Source: Bombardia bombarda (lineage: Eukaryota > Ascomycota > Sordariomycetes > Sordariales > Lasiosphaeriaceae). From it: 64,000 nt of DNA. Shown in pieces: positions 24,993-36,669 of the stretch (its first letter is position 1; every line of letters starts with the position of its first letter). The notes beneath the pieces are model-generated. The model did not search any database and was not told where the DNA came from. It saw only the letters and a list, made by a program, of their open reading frames with translations. A program made the translations under genes and the position numbers. Location: the NCBI GenBank assembly GCA_030512295.1, contig JAULSR010000003.1, positions 372,001 through 436,000 on the forward strand, written 5' to 3'.

Positions 24993-26174
24993 TGGAATCG
25001 GGCCTGACGAGATGAATCGGGCAGTCGCGTGACTTCGCCGCCGTGATGCGCTCGCTACTCACCGGCGGTGAGAGGCAGTCGCAGGAGACCCCCACGGCCA
25101 CTCGGTATACACTCTCTGGACAAGCACGATACTGCCAGGGTTGCTCACTTGCAGAACAGTGCAGGCATTCGAAAGATGCAGACAAGGTCGAATGTAACGT
25201 TCATCAGGAGAAGACAAATGCGCATCCCAGAGCTCGGGAATATGTGGGCTTTAGGACATCAAACCAGGTCAAACCTTGACTACCTAAACAATCAGACGGA
25301 AAAGTTTCAAGTTTGGTTTACATCGAATACAGCCGACAGACACGGTGACGTCCACCCACTAGGTAACACTCTGGCCCGGCCCGCCGTTTCAGATCCAGAT
25401 ACTACTAGCTAGACGGAAACTCTATTGTCGTCAATTTTTTGGTTTTTTTTGCAAGATCCGGCTGGAATCCGACTGGCAACTCCGCCGTACGCCAAAGGAT
25501 CGAGGATCAGGGCGCGGGGGCACACCTACTTGACGATATTAGGTGTTTATGACGGGCATTTCCGAGCTGCTGCCCATGCTGTAAGCAATTCCCTTTCCCT
25601 GCTTTCCGGCGACAAACGCCATGAACTGGGCATTTGATATCAAGGCAAACCCAGGCTTTCGGAATCGCCGACAAACACCATAAAGGGCGAGGTCCAGAAG
25701 TTCTAAGCGGAGATATGGAAACATGGAAACATGGAAACAAAACAAGATCTCGACACTACAGTTCAAAACAAGGTGGGTTTATCCTTTTCACCTACCTGTG
25801 TATAACTGGACATAGTATGGGTATAGTTCAAAACCACTTACTGAACTGTTCCGGGGACTCGTATATCGGACCCGGGATAATATCTGGAGGTTGCGGTTGG
25901 AAGCTTGATGGCGATGCCATTTTTCATGAATCCCCATTAGTTTACCAGCAGAACCACACCTAGGTCAAGGCAGAGTTGGTGGTTCGTTTGGGGTCGAGGC
26001 ATGTGATAAGTCAGACACCTAGAATTCTCTCAAACCCCCCTTTCCTTCCACCCCCACCTGAGCCACCCCCCTCCTCCTCTTCAACCCCACTGTGCTACAC
26101 TAGGATATCTCCCAGGATGTGTCCTTGAGCTGGAAAAGTTAATGAGGGGTTGGTGCGGGGGGGTGTTCGGCGAA

Positions 26175-26200
26175 ATCTACCTTACCTAGGTAAGGTAGAT
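26175..26200. repeat. Perfect 26-bp palindrome
   Basis: The two 13-base halves (left half atctaccttacct) are exact reverse complements with no spacer. The centre is CCTAGG, the same core that recurs in shorter palindromes across the intergenic DNA. It could extrude as a cruciform or bind a dimeric protein; neither is shown. Confidence 0.9.
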
Positions 26201-28569
26201 AGCGAATTGACGAATCATTCGAGAAGGCAAAGATGTTATCGCGGGCGGGCGGGGGGGCTGTGAGACCGACCGTCGGTGTGGGTGCTGTTGGTGCCTCTTC
26301 TGGAAGGTGGCTCGTTGGCTCGGGACATACGGCATCGACCGACCGACAGCCTACGGATTCGCCGTCTGGGTCTGGCCAGTTGTTGAGAAGGTCCGGTGAG
26401 AGGGAAGAGATTCTGGTGAGAGAAGTCGGCAACTAGGTATGTCTAAGTTATAGCTGACTGGCTCGCAAAAAGGTGGAAAGGAGACGGGGGTTCGCTTTGC
26501 TGGAGAAGTTTGGGTTACCTCGTGCTGCTTTTCTTTTGCTGCACTGCCCAGTTTACATACTCTGCCTTATCTACTGGTTAGTCTGCCCCGCGTCGAGTGG
26601 GTGAACTTGTGAAGTGCGTGCAATATTGACGAGACTGGCGAGACTGGCAACTGCAGCAGCGAATGAACAGATGGATAAATGAGTGAGTGGATGGATGAAT
26701 GAATCCGTGGTCATGGACAGGCCGTGCTTCGGTCGGATTCAGACAAACCATTGCCACCGCCCAGCACCCACACTCGCCGACCCCAGCCCCCAGGGCTCCA
26801 TCGTCGCGGTAATTGCCAAGCTACGGGTAGTGTCTACAGTGGCTCGTGGAACCCGACCGAGCCATTTATGCAACAAACTAGCACAAGGACACATGCTCTT
26901 TTTTTCTTTTCTGGGTGCAACGTACGGTGTTGCCAACAGCCACATCGGTTATTAGTATCGGGTGGCTGGCTGTGGGTGGTGTGGGATGATCAAAGACCCA
27001 GGCTCGTAAGTTTTGGGTTTTCCTTTTGTCCATCGGCTACACTGATCGAGATGTTGGAGTGGTGGTTGGAGCCTGAGGACCTTGCCATGATCGTCAGCCA
27101 TGCCGTGATGTATGTAACATGGTCAACGTGTTATGCCATTCTGTTGACTGAGCAATGGTATTGTTGTGCGTGGACAGTGTCTTGTCGACCATCGACAGCT
27201 TTGACGGATCAACAGGCACAGGAGACGGATAGACGGCGGGGAGTGCATAGTCTAGGCCTCGGAAGCCAGGCATGTAGTTGGAGCTTAGCACCAAAGGTGT
27301 GGGACAGTTGCCCGATAATAATGGAGGTGACCGTGGTTGGTATGGTCGGAGCTCCCGTCGGTCGTCTCTTTCAAGGGTCTCTTGCGAGTCTGCCCGTGGT
27401 TTATCAGACATTTTTGAGGGATTCCCCATTGATACAAGGCAAGAAGAAGAGCCACTGCACTAGAAAATGGAGAATTTTTTTTTTTTTTTTGGAAGCATAC
27501 CATCCTTTTTCTTGTGTATTGTGCATTGTTACGAGAAGATGGATGTTGATTGGATGTCTCTGGTATTTTTCGAGTTTGCAGCTTGCTCACCGCCCGGTCT
27601 GCTAGCTCTCTGCCGGTGCTACCTGCCCCATTCCTAGACCCCCTCTGGTAGCTAGGTGACCCTTGTCAACCCCTCCTCCCCCACATGCGCGTCTGCTTGC
27701 GTATGCGTACATGTACAACAGGAAGGAGCACCCGATGTAGTTGCCTAGGTATGCAGATAAACAGCAACAGTCAGGTAAGGAATGAGGCTGAATCAGTGCG
27801 GTGTGCGCTAGAAGCTTGGGCGGTGGCTACCTACTAGCCCGGTAGTATAGTGTGCAGCCTGTGAGCCTTTGCAGGCCATATTCCACCGCAACAAGCTCGC
27901 CTCGGTGCGTTCCTAGGGTTCCTCCTAGGGGCTCTGGGCACGGCGCTGGGATCCGTCAGGCCCCGTCCGTTCCCAGCAAAGCCTCCACCTCATCATCTCT
28001 TTGTCCTGGCAACCTCCACTCTTTCGTCGATTGCCTCGCTGTCTGTGGCCTGGCGACCGCTACCACTCGAACTGGCCCCCTCATCGGGACAGCAGACAGT
28101 GGACAGCGCGGCCGACGATCGTGCCACAATCCTCGACTCCAATTGTCTCGTTCGTTGCCTGGAGCGACCGGTCGCGTGCTCTGCACCCCTCAGTCAGATT
28201 GGCCAAATGCATCAATCCAAACTGGCGGTCTCGTCCCGGCCCCTCCCTGCTCGTCGTGCGTGATAGTCGCGATAGCGCAAAGTGCATAGCGCACGTCGCG
28301 GTCATAGTGCCGCTGGCTGCAGCCATTGTTCTCCGCCCGACTAACTGTCCACCAACCTGCCGACCAGAGAGGTGCCTCCGCATCTTTGGGTCCAATCCGT
28401 CTCGTACTTCAACTCGTTCAACCTTTGTTGCTGTTCCTGTGCTGTCTTTGCCCGGACCAGTGTTGGATACTGGAACAAGCTCGTCAGAGCCCTGCCCGCC
28501 GGTGCGAACCACCTGGGCCCTGTGCCGGGCACCTTCGTGGGCGGCGTTGTGGATCAGTCAATTCGCATC

Positions 28570-30120
28570 ATGGCATCCTACGGAGGCCACTCGAGCGGCG
28601 GCATCTCCGGCAAGCTCACTAAGACGAGGGCAAGGGTCAAGGTGGTCAAGCCCATTCTGAAGAAGCTGTCACACTCGGAAAAGAATTCGTTGGACCTGGA
28701 CCGCGGTTGGGAGGACCAGTCGGTCGAGCAGTTGGAAAGCGTGGGTGCTGCATGGGATGGCAGCCACGGCCGTCGCTCCTACTCGACCGCCAGAGATGTC
28801 AGCTTTGCCTTGTCGGGGCCGGTTGCCATCGCCGGGACGGGAGATGGCAGCGCAATGGCCGTCGGGGGCGCTGCTGCCATCACCATGGTCGCTGGCACTA
28901 CTGGCGGCAGTGGCAGTAGCACTCGTCCCAAGTTTCAACACGGCCGCTCTGCCTCACAGGCGTCTACTGGCAGTGGCTCTCGCGCCTTCATCCACCCTTT
29001 CCAGCAGACTCCGCGGACAGCCACCCCGCCGTTGTCATACGCAAATTCGCTGGCCTCGTTTGACAATAATGGACGGGACTATTCGCCGACAATCACAGAA
29101 AACGAAGACGATGGCCGTGACTCAAACTCGCAACTGACAGGTCATTTACAAGCACATCACCACGCTCATCATCACTCAGCCCCGCCGCCCACTGCGTCAC
29201 AGCCGAATCTGCGACGCCCTACACTCGCCAACCAGCGCACCGCTTCTTATTCGGACATCCTGTCTCCCGGGGCGCCTCCTCTCCGTGTAAACACCAATCG
29301 ATCAACATCCTCGCGCCTCGCACATGGCAGTCTCAATCTCACCACAAGCCACTCGGATCTTCATCTTAACACCACCCTCGACTCGCCCACCGGCAGCTTG
29401 GGCGGCACCATTGCCCCGCCGTCCATCACCTCCCCCACATCGTCGGTCTCGGGAGCCGCGATGTCGCCCCTCCGCACTTCCATCGACACCGTAGGCTTCC
29501 CGCGCCTCCGCAGCCGCTCTGAACTTGATGCGTCGGCACGGGCCGAAAATTTACGTGCTGCGCGTCGCAGATTTGAAGAACGTGAGCGCGCCAAGGAGGA
29601 AAAGTACGACCGTGAGATGATCAAGAAGCGCGAGCGACGGGATACGAGGGAGGCTAGCCGGATCGAGAGAGAGGCGGCGGGAAGGAAGATCAGCCTAGGC
29701 GACATCGCACGGCCGTCTGCTTCTCGGAAGACCACGCCGACCAATCTCTCTACTGCGTCGGCCTCCTCGACGACCCGAGGCGGCGCTGTTGCCGCCGATT
29801 CATCTAGCAATGATGTCTCTACAGCCTCTTTCTGGGGCTACGGACTACGTGAAGCGGGCGGAGTGCCAGCTTCCATATATGGCAACGGTGCAGAGACTCC
29901 CAGCGAGCAGAAAGGGGAGAAGCAGATGGGGTTTGCAAGTCGCAAGTACGAGAGCGTACCGGGTCAAGCATTACCGGCCTTTGGCCTGGGTGTGGATGAT
30001 GTGCGGTTCGAGCCAGCCCGACCTCGACGCGGCAGCACGGCCAAGAGGAAAACACAGACCTACTGGCAGGGATTCGTCCTATGGCTACGAACTAAGTTAC
30101 TTCGGATCGGCGGGCGGTGA
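28570..30120 (+). CDS. Uncharacterised Ser/Pro/His-rich protein with a charged helix
   Basis: A single-exon frame of 516 residues. ATG 28570 (MASYGGHSSGGISGKLTKTR) is chosen because the longer frame upstream has no ATG. The N-terminus has a basic segment (VKVVKPILKKLSHSEKNSLD) that looks conserved-protein-like. The middle is low complexity with poly-Ser/Pro and a His-rich patch (AHHHAHHH). Residues about 323-374 form a strongly charged helix (RRFEERERAKEEKYDREMIK). The C-terminus is a basic amphipathic segment (YWQGFVLWLRTKLLRIGGR). It has no catalytic motif. It is probably a fungal-specific, largely disordered protein; its role is unknown. Its upstream region is long (gene-poor stretch), so a long leader is possible. 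Confidence 0.75.
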   Translation: MASYGGHSSGGISGKLTKTRARVKVVKPILKKLSHSEKNSLDLDRGWEDQSVEQLESVGAAWDGSHGRRSYSTARDVSFALSGPVAIAGTGDGSAMAVGGAAAITMVAGTTGGSGSSTRPKFQHGRSASQASTGSGSRAFIHPFQQTPRTATPPLSYANSLASFDNNGRDYSPTITENEDDGRDSNSQLTGHLQAHHHAHHHSAPPPTASQPNLRRPTLANQRTASYSDILSPGAPPLRVNTNRSTSSRLAHGSLNLTTSHSDLHLNTTLDSPTGSLGGTIAPPSITSPTSSVSGAAMSPLRTSIDTVGFPRLRSRSELDASARAENLRAARRRFEERERAKEEKYDREMIKKRERRDTREASRIEREAAGRKISLGDIARPSASRKTTPTNLSTASASSTTRGGAVAADSSSNDVSTASFWGYGLREAGGVPASIYGNGAETPSEQKGEKQMGFASRKYESVPGQALPAFGLGVDDVRFEPARPRRGSTAKRKTQTYWQGFVLWLRTKLLRIGGR

Positions 30121-31299
30121 GTCAATGTTGACGACGACATGGTTAGCTAGTAGGCCGGCTCACGTGCTGTAGCCGATGCCTGTTGTGCCAAACGTCCTGG
30201 AAGGGCACAGGAGAAGTTGGGGGAGGAGGTTGGGGTGGTTGGTTGACTTGCAGTTTCCGCTTGTTCCTTTTTCGGTTTTCTTTTTGGTTAAGGTTTTTGG
30301 CTCAGCTCTCCTTTTTTTTTCTGGAGGGGGGGGAAGGCGTCTCGGCATTACAGGATATGGAGGTCAAGGAGTGCGTAAGAAATGGAGGGGCGGGCGGGCG
30401 TTTTTTTTTTCCCACAGCGGCTTTTCTTTTCATTTTTAAGTCGGGGGAAGCTTTGAGCTTTGGCTACCTATCTAGAGTAGGTGCATAACCCAGTTTGATA
30501 GGAATTTATCTTCCTCCTATCCTTCAAGTACTCATTGAAATATCAGAATATAGATAGTATGGGCGGGCATTGGCGCTTTATGGTGTTTAGTTGCCAATTT
30601 GACCAGCCACTGATGATGTTTTGCCGTGCTCTTTGATGCAGGACTTGGAGATTTCCTGCCTCGCCTCCATCTTCGTTTGTATGGAGGTTGGCACGTATCG
30701 TGATGTGTTTTCCATGTCAATATTGATACCGTGGAGCACCGGCAGCGAGACAAACTGGGAGAGAGCTCGGACCACTCAATCTTCAAGGGATCCAGCCAGC
30801 CAGGATGAAGGCGACCCTTCTGGAACTTCTGGAAGCGGAAGCCGCCTCGGCACGGCACCTCGCTTTGTTCCATGCCTAGCTACGTTCGGTATGCAAGCCG
30901 ACTTACTGATCCCATGTGAGTGGCTACAAAACGAGCCAGAAAAAGAGAGCATGGTAGGAAAAGGAGGCGAAGCAGAGGATTCCAGGGAAATCGTCAAGTG
31001 CAACATAGAGTAGTAATCTAGGTAATCATTCCAGCGGTCCTTGTCTCGATATTTTCGTGGTGTTTTAAAGTTTGAACAAAGGATTGGGAAAAGAGACTGC
31101 GCCTTGTCTTTAAATTCCATTGTCTTCAATCCCTTTTCTAGATTGCTGCGAGGTGCCTGGTGCCGATAACGACGGGACGTCTGTCAGCTTTTCCAACCAT
31201 CAACGGATTTAACCAACATCCTGCCGAGAAAGAAGCCTTCTTATCGAACGCTCAACACCAACAAGTAACAAACATCAGCCAGCCAAGCAGTATCTATCA
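30121..31299. other. Intergenic, no gene seen
   Basis: About 1.2 kb between two plus-strand genes, with poly-T and poly-G runs near 30296-30340 and 30401-30410. The frames on both strands around 30530-31130 look like mirror-image chance frames. The 3' end of the upstream gene and the promoter of the amidase should lie here. Confidence 0.5.
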
Positions 31300-33430
31300 A
31301 TGGCGCATGCACGGCGATTCGTCAACCATCCGGGTGCCAAGGAAGCGCTACCGTCTGCACTGATCTACGCACCCGAGGATGACAAGAACCCCCCTATGCG
31401 CGGGCTGCCGCTCGTGGTTGCGTCTACAATGTACGACGAGTTCTTGTGTTCGCACCTGTACACCCTCACACTAGAAAAATATCATTACTGACCTTGCCCC
31501 TCAGTATTGCAAATTCTAGCCTAGCCCAAAAGCTGCTCTGGACAAATGCCAAATTTGGCCGGCCCGGGCTCACTCCTGGTCTCAATGGCCAACTATGGAG
31601 GTTCCAGGTCTGGCGATACTGCAACGATGAGTTCTTGAATTTACACTAACGGCAACGCCATCCAATAGCCAAATGTGATCCCTCTGGCGGACGGCACGTC
31701 CATAGAGAGCATGATCGCGCTCAGCCCAGAGCTCACAAAGCCCCAGCCTGCAGACCTGGCTGGTCGCTTCTACTCGGTGGCTGACTACCACGAGCTTTAC
31801 AAGTCTGGCGAGGTGACGCCTCTACGAGTTGCCGAGGCCCTGCTCCCCCTGATCCGGCGGGACATCGAGCCGCAGTCCAAGTATGCCGTTGCCTGGATCC
31901 AGACCAACGTGGACGAGGTGCTGGCTGCGGCAAAAGCGTCGACGGAGCGGTGGGCCGCTGGGACGCCGCGTGGCATTCTCGACGGTGTGCCGTTCGGCGT
32001 CAAGGATGACATTGCTGTCAAGGGCTTTGTCTCGACCATGGGCATGAAGGTGGACCATTCGGAACCCTACTTCAACCAACCCCAGACCGAGAGCGTGTGG
32101 CCTGTTCAGAAGCTTCAGGAAGCTGGCGCCATCTTGATGGGAAAGATGAACCAGCATGAGATTGGCATGGGTGCGTTTTCTTGCCCCCTTTTACCTGCGT
32201 TACACGCTAATAGTAAACAGATACAACGGGGTGCAATGTGAGTATCAGCTGGCATAATACTGCTATAAATATATACGCACGGCAGCTAACATGATCCAAG
32301 TTGTCTACAGGGACTGCTACCAACTGGTATAACCCATCATATTACCCCGGCGGGTCGTCATCTGGGGCAGGCTCTGCTCTCAGCGGCGGCCTAGTTCCCA
32401 TCGCCGTCGGGACAGACGCTGGTACGTTCCTAACACATCGCACCGGGCCACCGATTACGACTCTGACACCTTTCTAGGAGGCAGCATGCGAATCCCGCCT
32501 GCATTCTGCGGCGTCTACGGCCTCAAGCCCACGCACAACAGAACCTGCACCCGAAACTCGACCATGTGCGTCATCGGCCCAATGTGCCCAACCGTGGCCG
32601 ACCTGACAGTCGCCTACCGCATCATGAGCCAGCCCAACCCACAAGACCAGACCCAAAGCCTCTTTGCCCTCTCAACACCCCCATCGCCCTCCTCCTCCTC
32701 TTCCACCAAGAAGTACCTCGGCATCTGCTCCGAGTGGATCGCCCGCGCCACCCCCGAGGTGCGCGCCGTCTTCGACGCGGCCGTGCACCACCTCACAGCC
32801 ACCATGGGCTACGAGACCGTCGACATCAAGCTCGCCTACCTCTCCCAGGGCCAGCTCGCGCACGCCGCCATCTGCCTCGCCGAGGGCGCCGACGAGGCCA
32901 AGACGCGCACCCGCGACCCGGCCCGCTGGCTGCAGCTGCTCAGCCACCCGAACCGCATCCTGCTCGGCATGGGGTCGCAGACGCCCGCGGGCGAGTATCT
33001 GCGCTACGGGCAGATCCGCAACGTCATCATGCAGCACATGGCCTTTCTCTATGAGAAATACCCGGGCTTGTTGGTGCTGTCGCCGACGACGCCGATTGCG
33101 GGCTGGCCGGTCAAGTCTGGGGATGACGCGTATGGGTTCAGCGAGGGGAACACGTCGATTATGAACATGACGTATGCGTGGTATGCGAATATGTGTGGCT
33201 GTCCGGCCGTGACGTGTCCGGCGGGCTATGTTGATCCGAAGCAGGGCAAGGGGAAGTTGCCTGTTGGGCTGATGGCGATGGCGGAGTGGGGGGAGGAGGA
33301 GCAGCTGTTGGCGTTTGCGGGGGATGTGGAGGGGTATTTGAATGGGGCTTATCCTGGGGGCAGGTTGAGGCCGGAGCAGTGGGCTGATGTGATTGGGATG
33401 GCGAGGGAGAGGGGAGAGGGGGGGATTTGA
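31300..33430 (+). CDS. Amidase-signature family hydrolase
   Basis: The six exons built by hand are 31300-31430, 31505-31607, 31669-32170, 32221-32237, 32301-32421 and 32478-33430; 608 residues, all phases consistent. The fourth exon is only 17 nt and encodes the core DTTGCN, which the family needs at this place. The Ser-Ser-Lys triad is visible: Lys190 in GVPFGVKDD, cis-Ser270 in PGGSSSGAGSA, and nucleophile Ser294 in GTDAGGSMRIP, with the usual 24-residue spacing between the serines. The family hydrolyses amide bonds of small carboxamides or fatty-acid amides. The substrate cannot be read from the sequence. No signal peptide is seen. The N-terminal ~80 residues precede the usual catalytic core and are typical of fungal members. 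Intron 2 has a weak donor (GTCTGG) but a CTAAC branch. Confidence 0.9.
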
Positions 33431-33808
33431 AGTAAGTGGCGACGTGGTGATGTGGTGAGGAGGGGTGAGAAGTAGGTGAGTTGGAGGCTATGTAAAAATG
33501 GGGGGCTGTTTTATGTTTTTTTGTACACTTTTGTTGTTGTTGTTGTTGTTGTTGTTGTTGCTTTGATGATTGTCTAATTGAAAGTTGAAGCAAGATTTCA
33601 AGGAAGCACTTTAGGTATTAGTCGAGCTAGTGCAGATCAGGGAGGAAGCTGTCACGAACACGGTGCGCATACAGTATGGTTGTACAGGCGGCTACTGTGT
33701 GGAACCGGGGCGCACAGAGCCCAGGCCAGTCCAGCGGGCTTTTCTGACCACATGCGCAACTCGGTTCAACAACAACAATAACGTTAACAATCGGGCGGGG
33801 ACGACGGA
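33431..33808. other. Intergenic with (TTG)n repeat
   Basis: The 3' end of the amidase and the promoter of the Clr5-domain gene, both plus strand. The only marked feature is the TTG triplet run. No gene is seen. Confidence 0.5.
33530..33561. repeat. (TTG)10 microsatellite
   Basis: An uninterrupted TTG triplet repeat in the 3' flank of the amidase gene. On the minus strand it reads as poly-Gln, which gives a spurious frame. Confidence 0.9.
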
Positions 33809-36028
33809 ATGCCTGCAAAAATGTATGAATGGAGCCCTTATAAGGAGGAGTGCCAACTCCTGTATGTCCAGGAGAACAGGTCTCTGGAGGCTGTAATGGA
33901 CTATTTCAGATTGCGCTACTCATTTACGCCGAGGTATGTCGAATTGCCCATTCTTGAGTTATCTCCCGCCGCGATGCATCTACATCACCAGACCTCTTCT
34001 GGGGTTGTGCGGCGGCCCGTAGGGGCATATCCGCAACTAAGCCTCCACGGCCCGGACGCGCGCTGCTCCACGCCAGTCTACCCGCCCGTCACCGTATCAA
34101 TACACACACATCTTAGTTGGAGCAGCCACGCGCATGTTCATGCTCATGTTGGTTGATCATGCTGACCATGGTATCGCACGTCGTCCTGCAGTCGACGCGC
34201 TTTTCAGTGGCAGTTTAAAAAGTGGGGGTTTCCCTCCAAGCAAAGTCCAGCCTACAAGAATGAACGCCTGGTTGCCAGGACGAAGGAGCTATGGGAACAG
34301 AATCTGACCCAGAAGGAGATACTGCGCATTCTCAACGAGGAAGATGGCTTCTCCGTTGATGCGCGCGAGCTGACACGCCTCCGGTATAAGCAGGGCCTGC
34401 GCATGCGACTGGCTACCGCTGGCTTTGGCACCCACAAGAGGCCACGAAATAAGAAATCTGATCAAGAGGATGAAGATGATGACTCCGACTCGGAATCAGA
34501 CTCTGGTTCTGATGATATCTCGGGCAGCGATGACGACGGCAACGAATCAGGTGAAGACGACAACACCTACTTGCTGGGCCGCTATGACGATGGGGACCAG
34601 TCAACAGGAATCATGTCGCCCTTGGCGGCCCTAATCGATAATCCAAACCCTGAGAAGCTTGCCCGGTTAGAGGAGAGGAAGCGTAAACTCGAAGTCGAGT
34701 CAATCGAGAGATGGGCAACCAAGAAGCGGCGGCGGAGAACCAGGGGCTGGGCTGGGCTGCCCGCTGATCCTCCCGGTCCGCCTCGCTTTCCGTCCGAGAC
34801 GACGCTCGAGGAGTCAAAGGTCATCTTGCAGCTCTCTTCCGAAGGGTACACTCTGCTCAGAAACAAATTCCAGGCTATTTGTGAGGAGGCGGGCGTCATC
34901 AAGAAGACGCTTGCCGGCCCAGAGAAGTGGGAGGCCCTCAAGGATCGGCTGGTCCGCGAGAGCATGCACCTCCGCGCTATAATGTGGGACCAGGATAATA
35001 TCGAACAGAAGAAGCTGGCCATCGATGTCATTGCCTGCGACGTGACCAAGAGAATGCGCGTCGTAAACACGACCATCACGGTTGCCGACGCCAAGACCAT
35101 TCTGGGACTGAACCCCGAGCAAGGGCGAGCCGTCCGGGCTTCTCTCTACAAAATTCTGGTAGCCGAGCAGTTCAAGGGTAAGCTCCAGGAAGGGCTGGAG
35201 CACTGGGACGAGATCAGACGCAAGTGGCTCGAAGGCGCAGGGGCTGACGGGCTTGTCAGCCCTTCGACTGACGACCCTGAATATGCAAGGAAGGTAAAGG
35301 CAATCGACATTCTTGCTCGCGATAGTGTGAGGAGACACCGAGACGATATGAAAAAGGTTGCGAAGCTGGCTGCTGAGCCACTGCGACCAACGCCACCGCC
35401 CGCCCAGAAAAGGGCATATGGGTTTCGAAAGCAACCAGCTATACCCATACCGGCGGCATCTCGGCGACCTCAGCGGGTTGAGTCCGTAGCTCCTCCGGCT
35501 ATGATACACACGCAGTCCCGTCTCCTGCCGCCGGAGCTGGATTTGGAAGAAGCCCATAACGCCGCCACTGATCTATCGGCAATAGACCCCCAGTTAGATA
35601 CCGCCCTGCTGTTGTCACCACCCGAGCCCCAGCACCACTCTTTTGTGGACGACGACGACGGCGGCCAGTACGTGCAGAGCTATGTGCAAGAGCCACCGAC
35701 GCCCGTCTATCACCACCAGCCCGCACCGTCCACCAGCATGGCCATCTACTTGCGGCTTCACCCGGCGTCGGCATTCCCGGTGGTGACACCCGTGTGGATC
35801 GCAGCGCTCCCTTCACGGTCTGTCGATGCGCTGCGCAATACGGCTGTTGAAAAGTATCCGGGTGTCGTGTGCCTCGCTATTGAGGGTATCATCAAAGATG
35901 GCAAGGGCGGCGAGCTCCCGTTGCCGGTGAGCGATGATGTGGAGTTGGATGCTTACTTGCAACATGTCCCAATGGGGCCGACGTTTAGTGTCCAGCTTGT
36001 GCCTGCGGAGCAAAGGGATTGGGTATGA
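33809..36028 (+). CDS. Clr5-domain protein (putative regulator)
   Basis: Two exons, 33809-33933 and 34192-36028; 653 residues. The 258-nt intron (GTATGT..CTGCAG) splits the Clr5 domain: exon 1 gives YEWSPYKEECQLLYVQENRS, exon 2 opens SRRAFQWQFKKWGFPSKQ. The Clr5 domain (residues about 6-60) is a fungal helix-turn-helix-like module named after the fission-yeast silencing factor. A second helical unit follows (TKELWEQNLTQKEILRILNE). Then comes an acidic Asp/Ser/Glu tract and a basic nuclear-localisation-like run (ATKKRRRRTRGW). A helical middle region and a compact C-terminal part follow (IYLRLHPASAFPVVTPVWI, LPVSDDVELDAYL). DNA binding and nuclear location are inferred from the family; target genes are unknown. 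Confidence 0.85.
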
Positions 36029-36669
36029 TAAGATACCTGGACGGACCGGGGAAATAATTTGATACCCTCGATGTATTATTCTGTACATGAATCCATATTT
36101 GAACACTATGACTTGTATGAGTCGCTCGAGAGGCTCCTAGATACCGTGTCATGCATACTGCTTACGGCGCACTTTTAAATGTCTGTGGATACAGAATAGT
36201 CCTGGCATGGCTTATGGATTGTCTGTGATCAGACTCAGCTTTCTTTCATGACGTATGTAGGGATCGTTGTGGTGTGCTCGCGGCTTACCAAGTCGAGCTA
36301 CGCTACGGGTATGTAAGGCCTAGCAACTGGGGCTTACAGGGGTCAATTGGGGGTCGCGGGTCGCGGGTCGCGGGTCCTCAAAGAAAAACGTGGGGGAAGC
36401 TTCGACGTTTTTTCCCTACCTCATCCATCGTCCCACCTCCACCAACTCGACTTCCAGCTCGGTTACTCGACGAGCTTGCCGGCGGGACGACTGCCAGCTA
36501 CCAATCGAACGAAAACCTCACAAGGCGAAAGGTGTGAACAACACGGCCACGGCATGACGCCCATACAGTCCTTTTTCTCTCGCGCATCCCAGACCACGAC
36601 GAATTGAAACTAAAACAAAGCACCGCCAAGCATCCACATCCACACCTTGCATCCGGATCCGCCGCAGCT
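36029..36669. other. Intergenic, promoter side of the D-lactate dehydrogenase gene
   Basis: About 640 bases. It contains a short direct repeat (gggtcgc three times near 36353-36375). The region just before ATG 36670 is pyrimidine-poor and A/C-rich, as in fungal leaders. No gene is seen. Confidence 0.5.

Larger units (their letters stand above)
13052..28569. other. Gene-poor stretch of about 15.5 kb
   Basis: No convincing protein-coding gene was found on either strand. Frames up to 293 codons exist (for example 26724-27605 plus), but they start with non-ATG codons, include homopolymer-coded Phe runs and show no domain. Protein-like but unrecognised frames lie on the minus strand at 21574-21936 and 24774-24992. 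The stretch holds a 16-bp tandem repeat (20721-20791), a 10-bp tandem repeat (23756-23805), a C13 run (18442-18454), poly-T near 27477-27490 and a perfect 26-bp palindrome (26175-26200). The part at about 24.0-24.7 kb is visibly more AT-rich than its surroundings. The last 1-2 kb are probably the promoter and leader of the gene at 28570. Confidence 0.5.

Noticed and set aside
26724..27605. A 293-codon plus-strand ORF in the gene-poor block
   Set aside because: It begins with a non-ATG codon, includes Phe runs coded by poly-T, is Trp/Cys-rich without pattern and has no domain. It is probably chance in the leader or promoter region of the gene at 28570.
33159..33593. A minus-strand ORF with poly-Gln
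   Set aside because: It is the antisense of the amidase 3' end plus the TTG repeat; no independent support.
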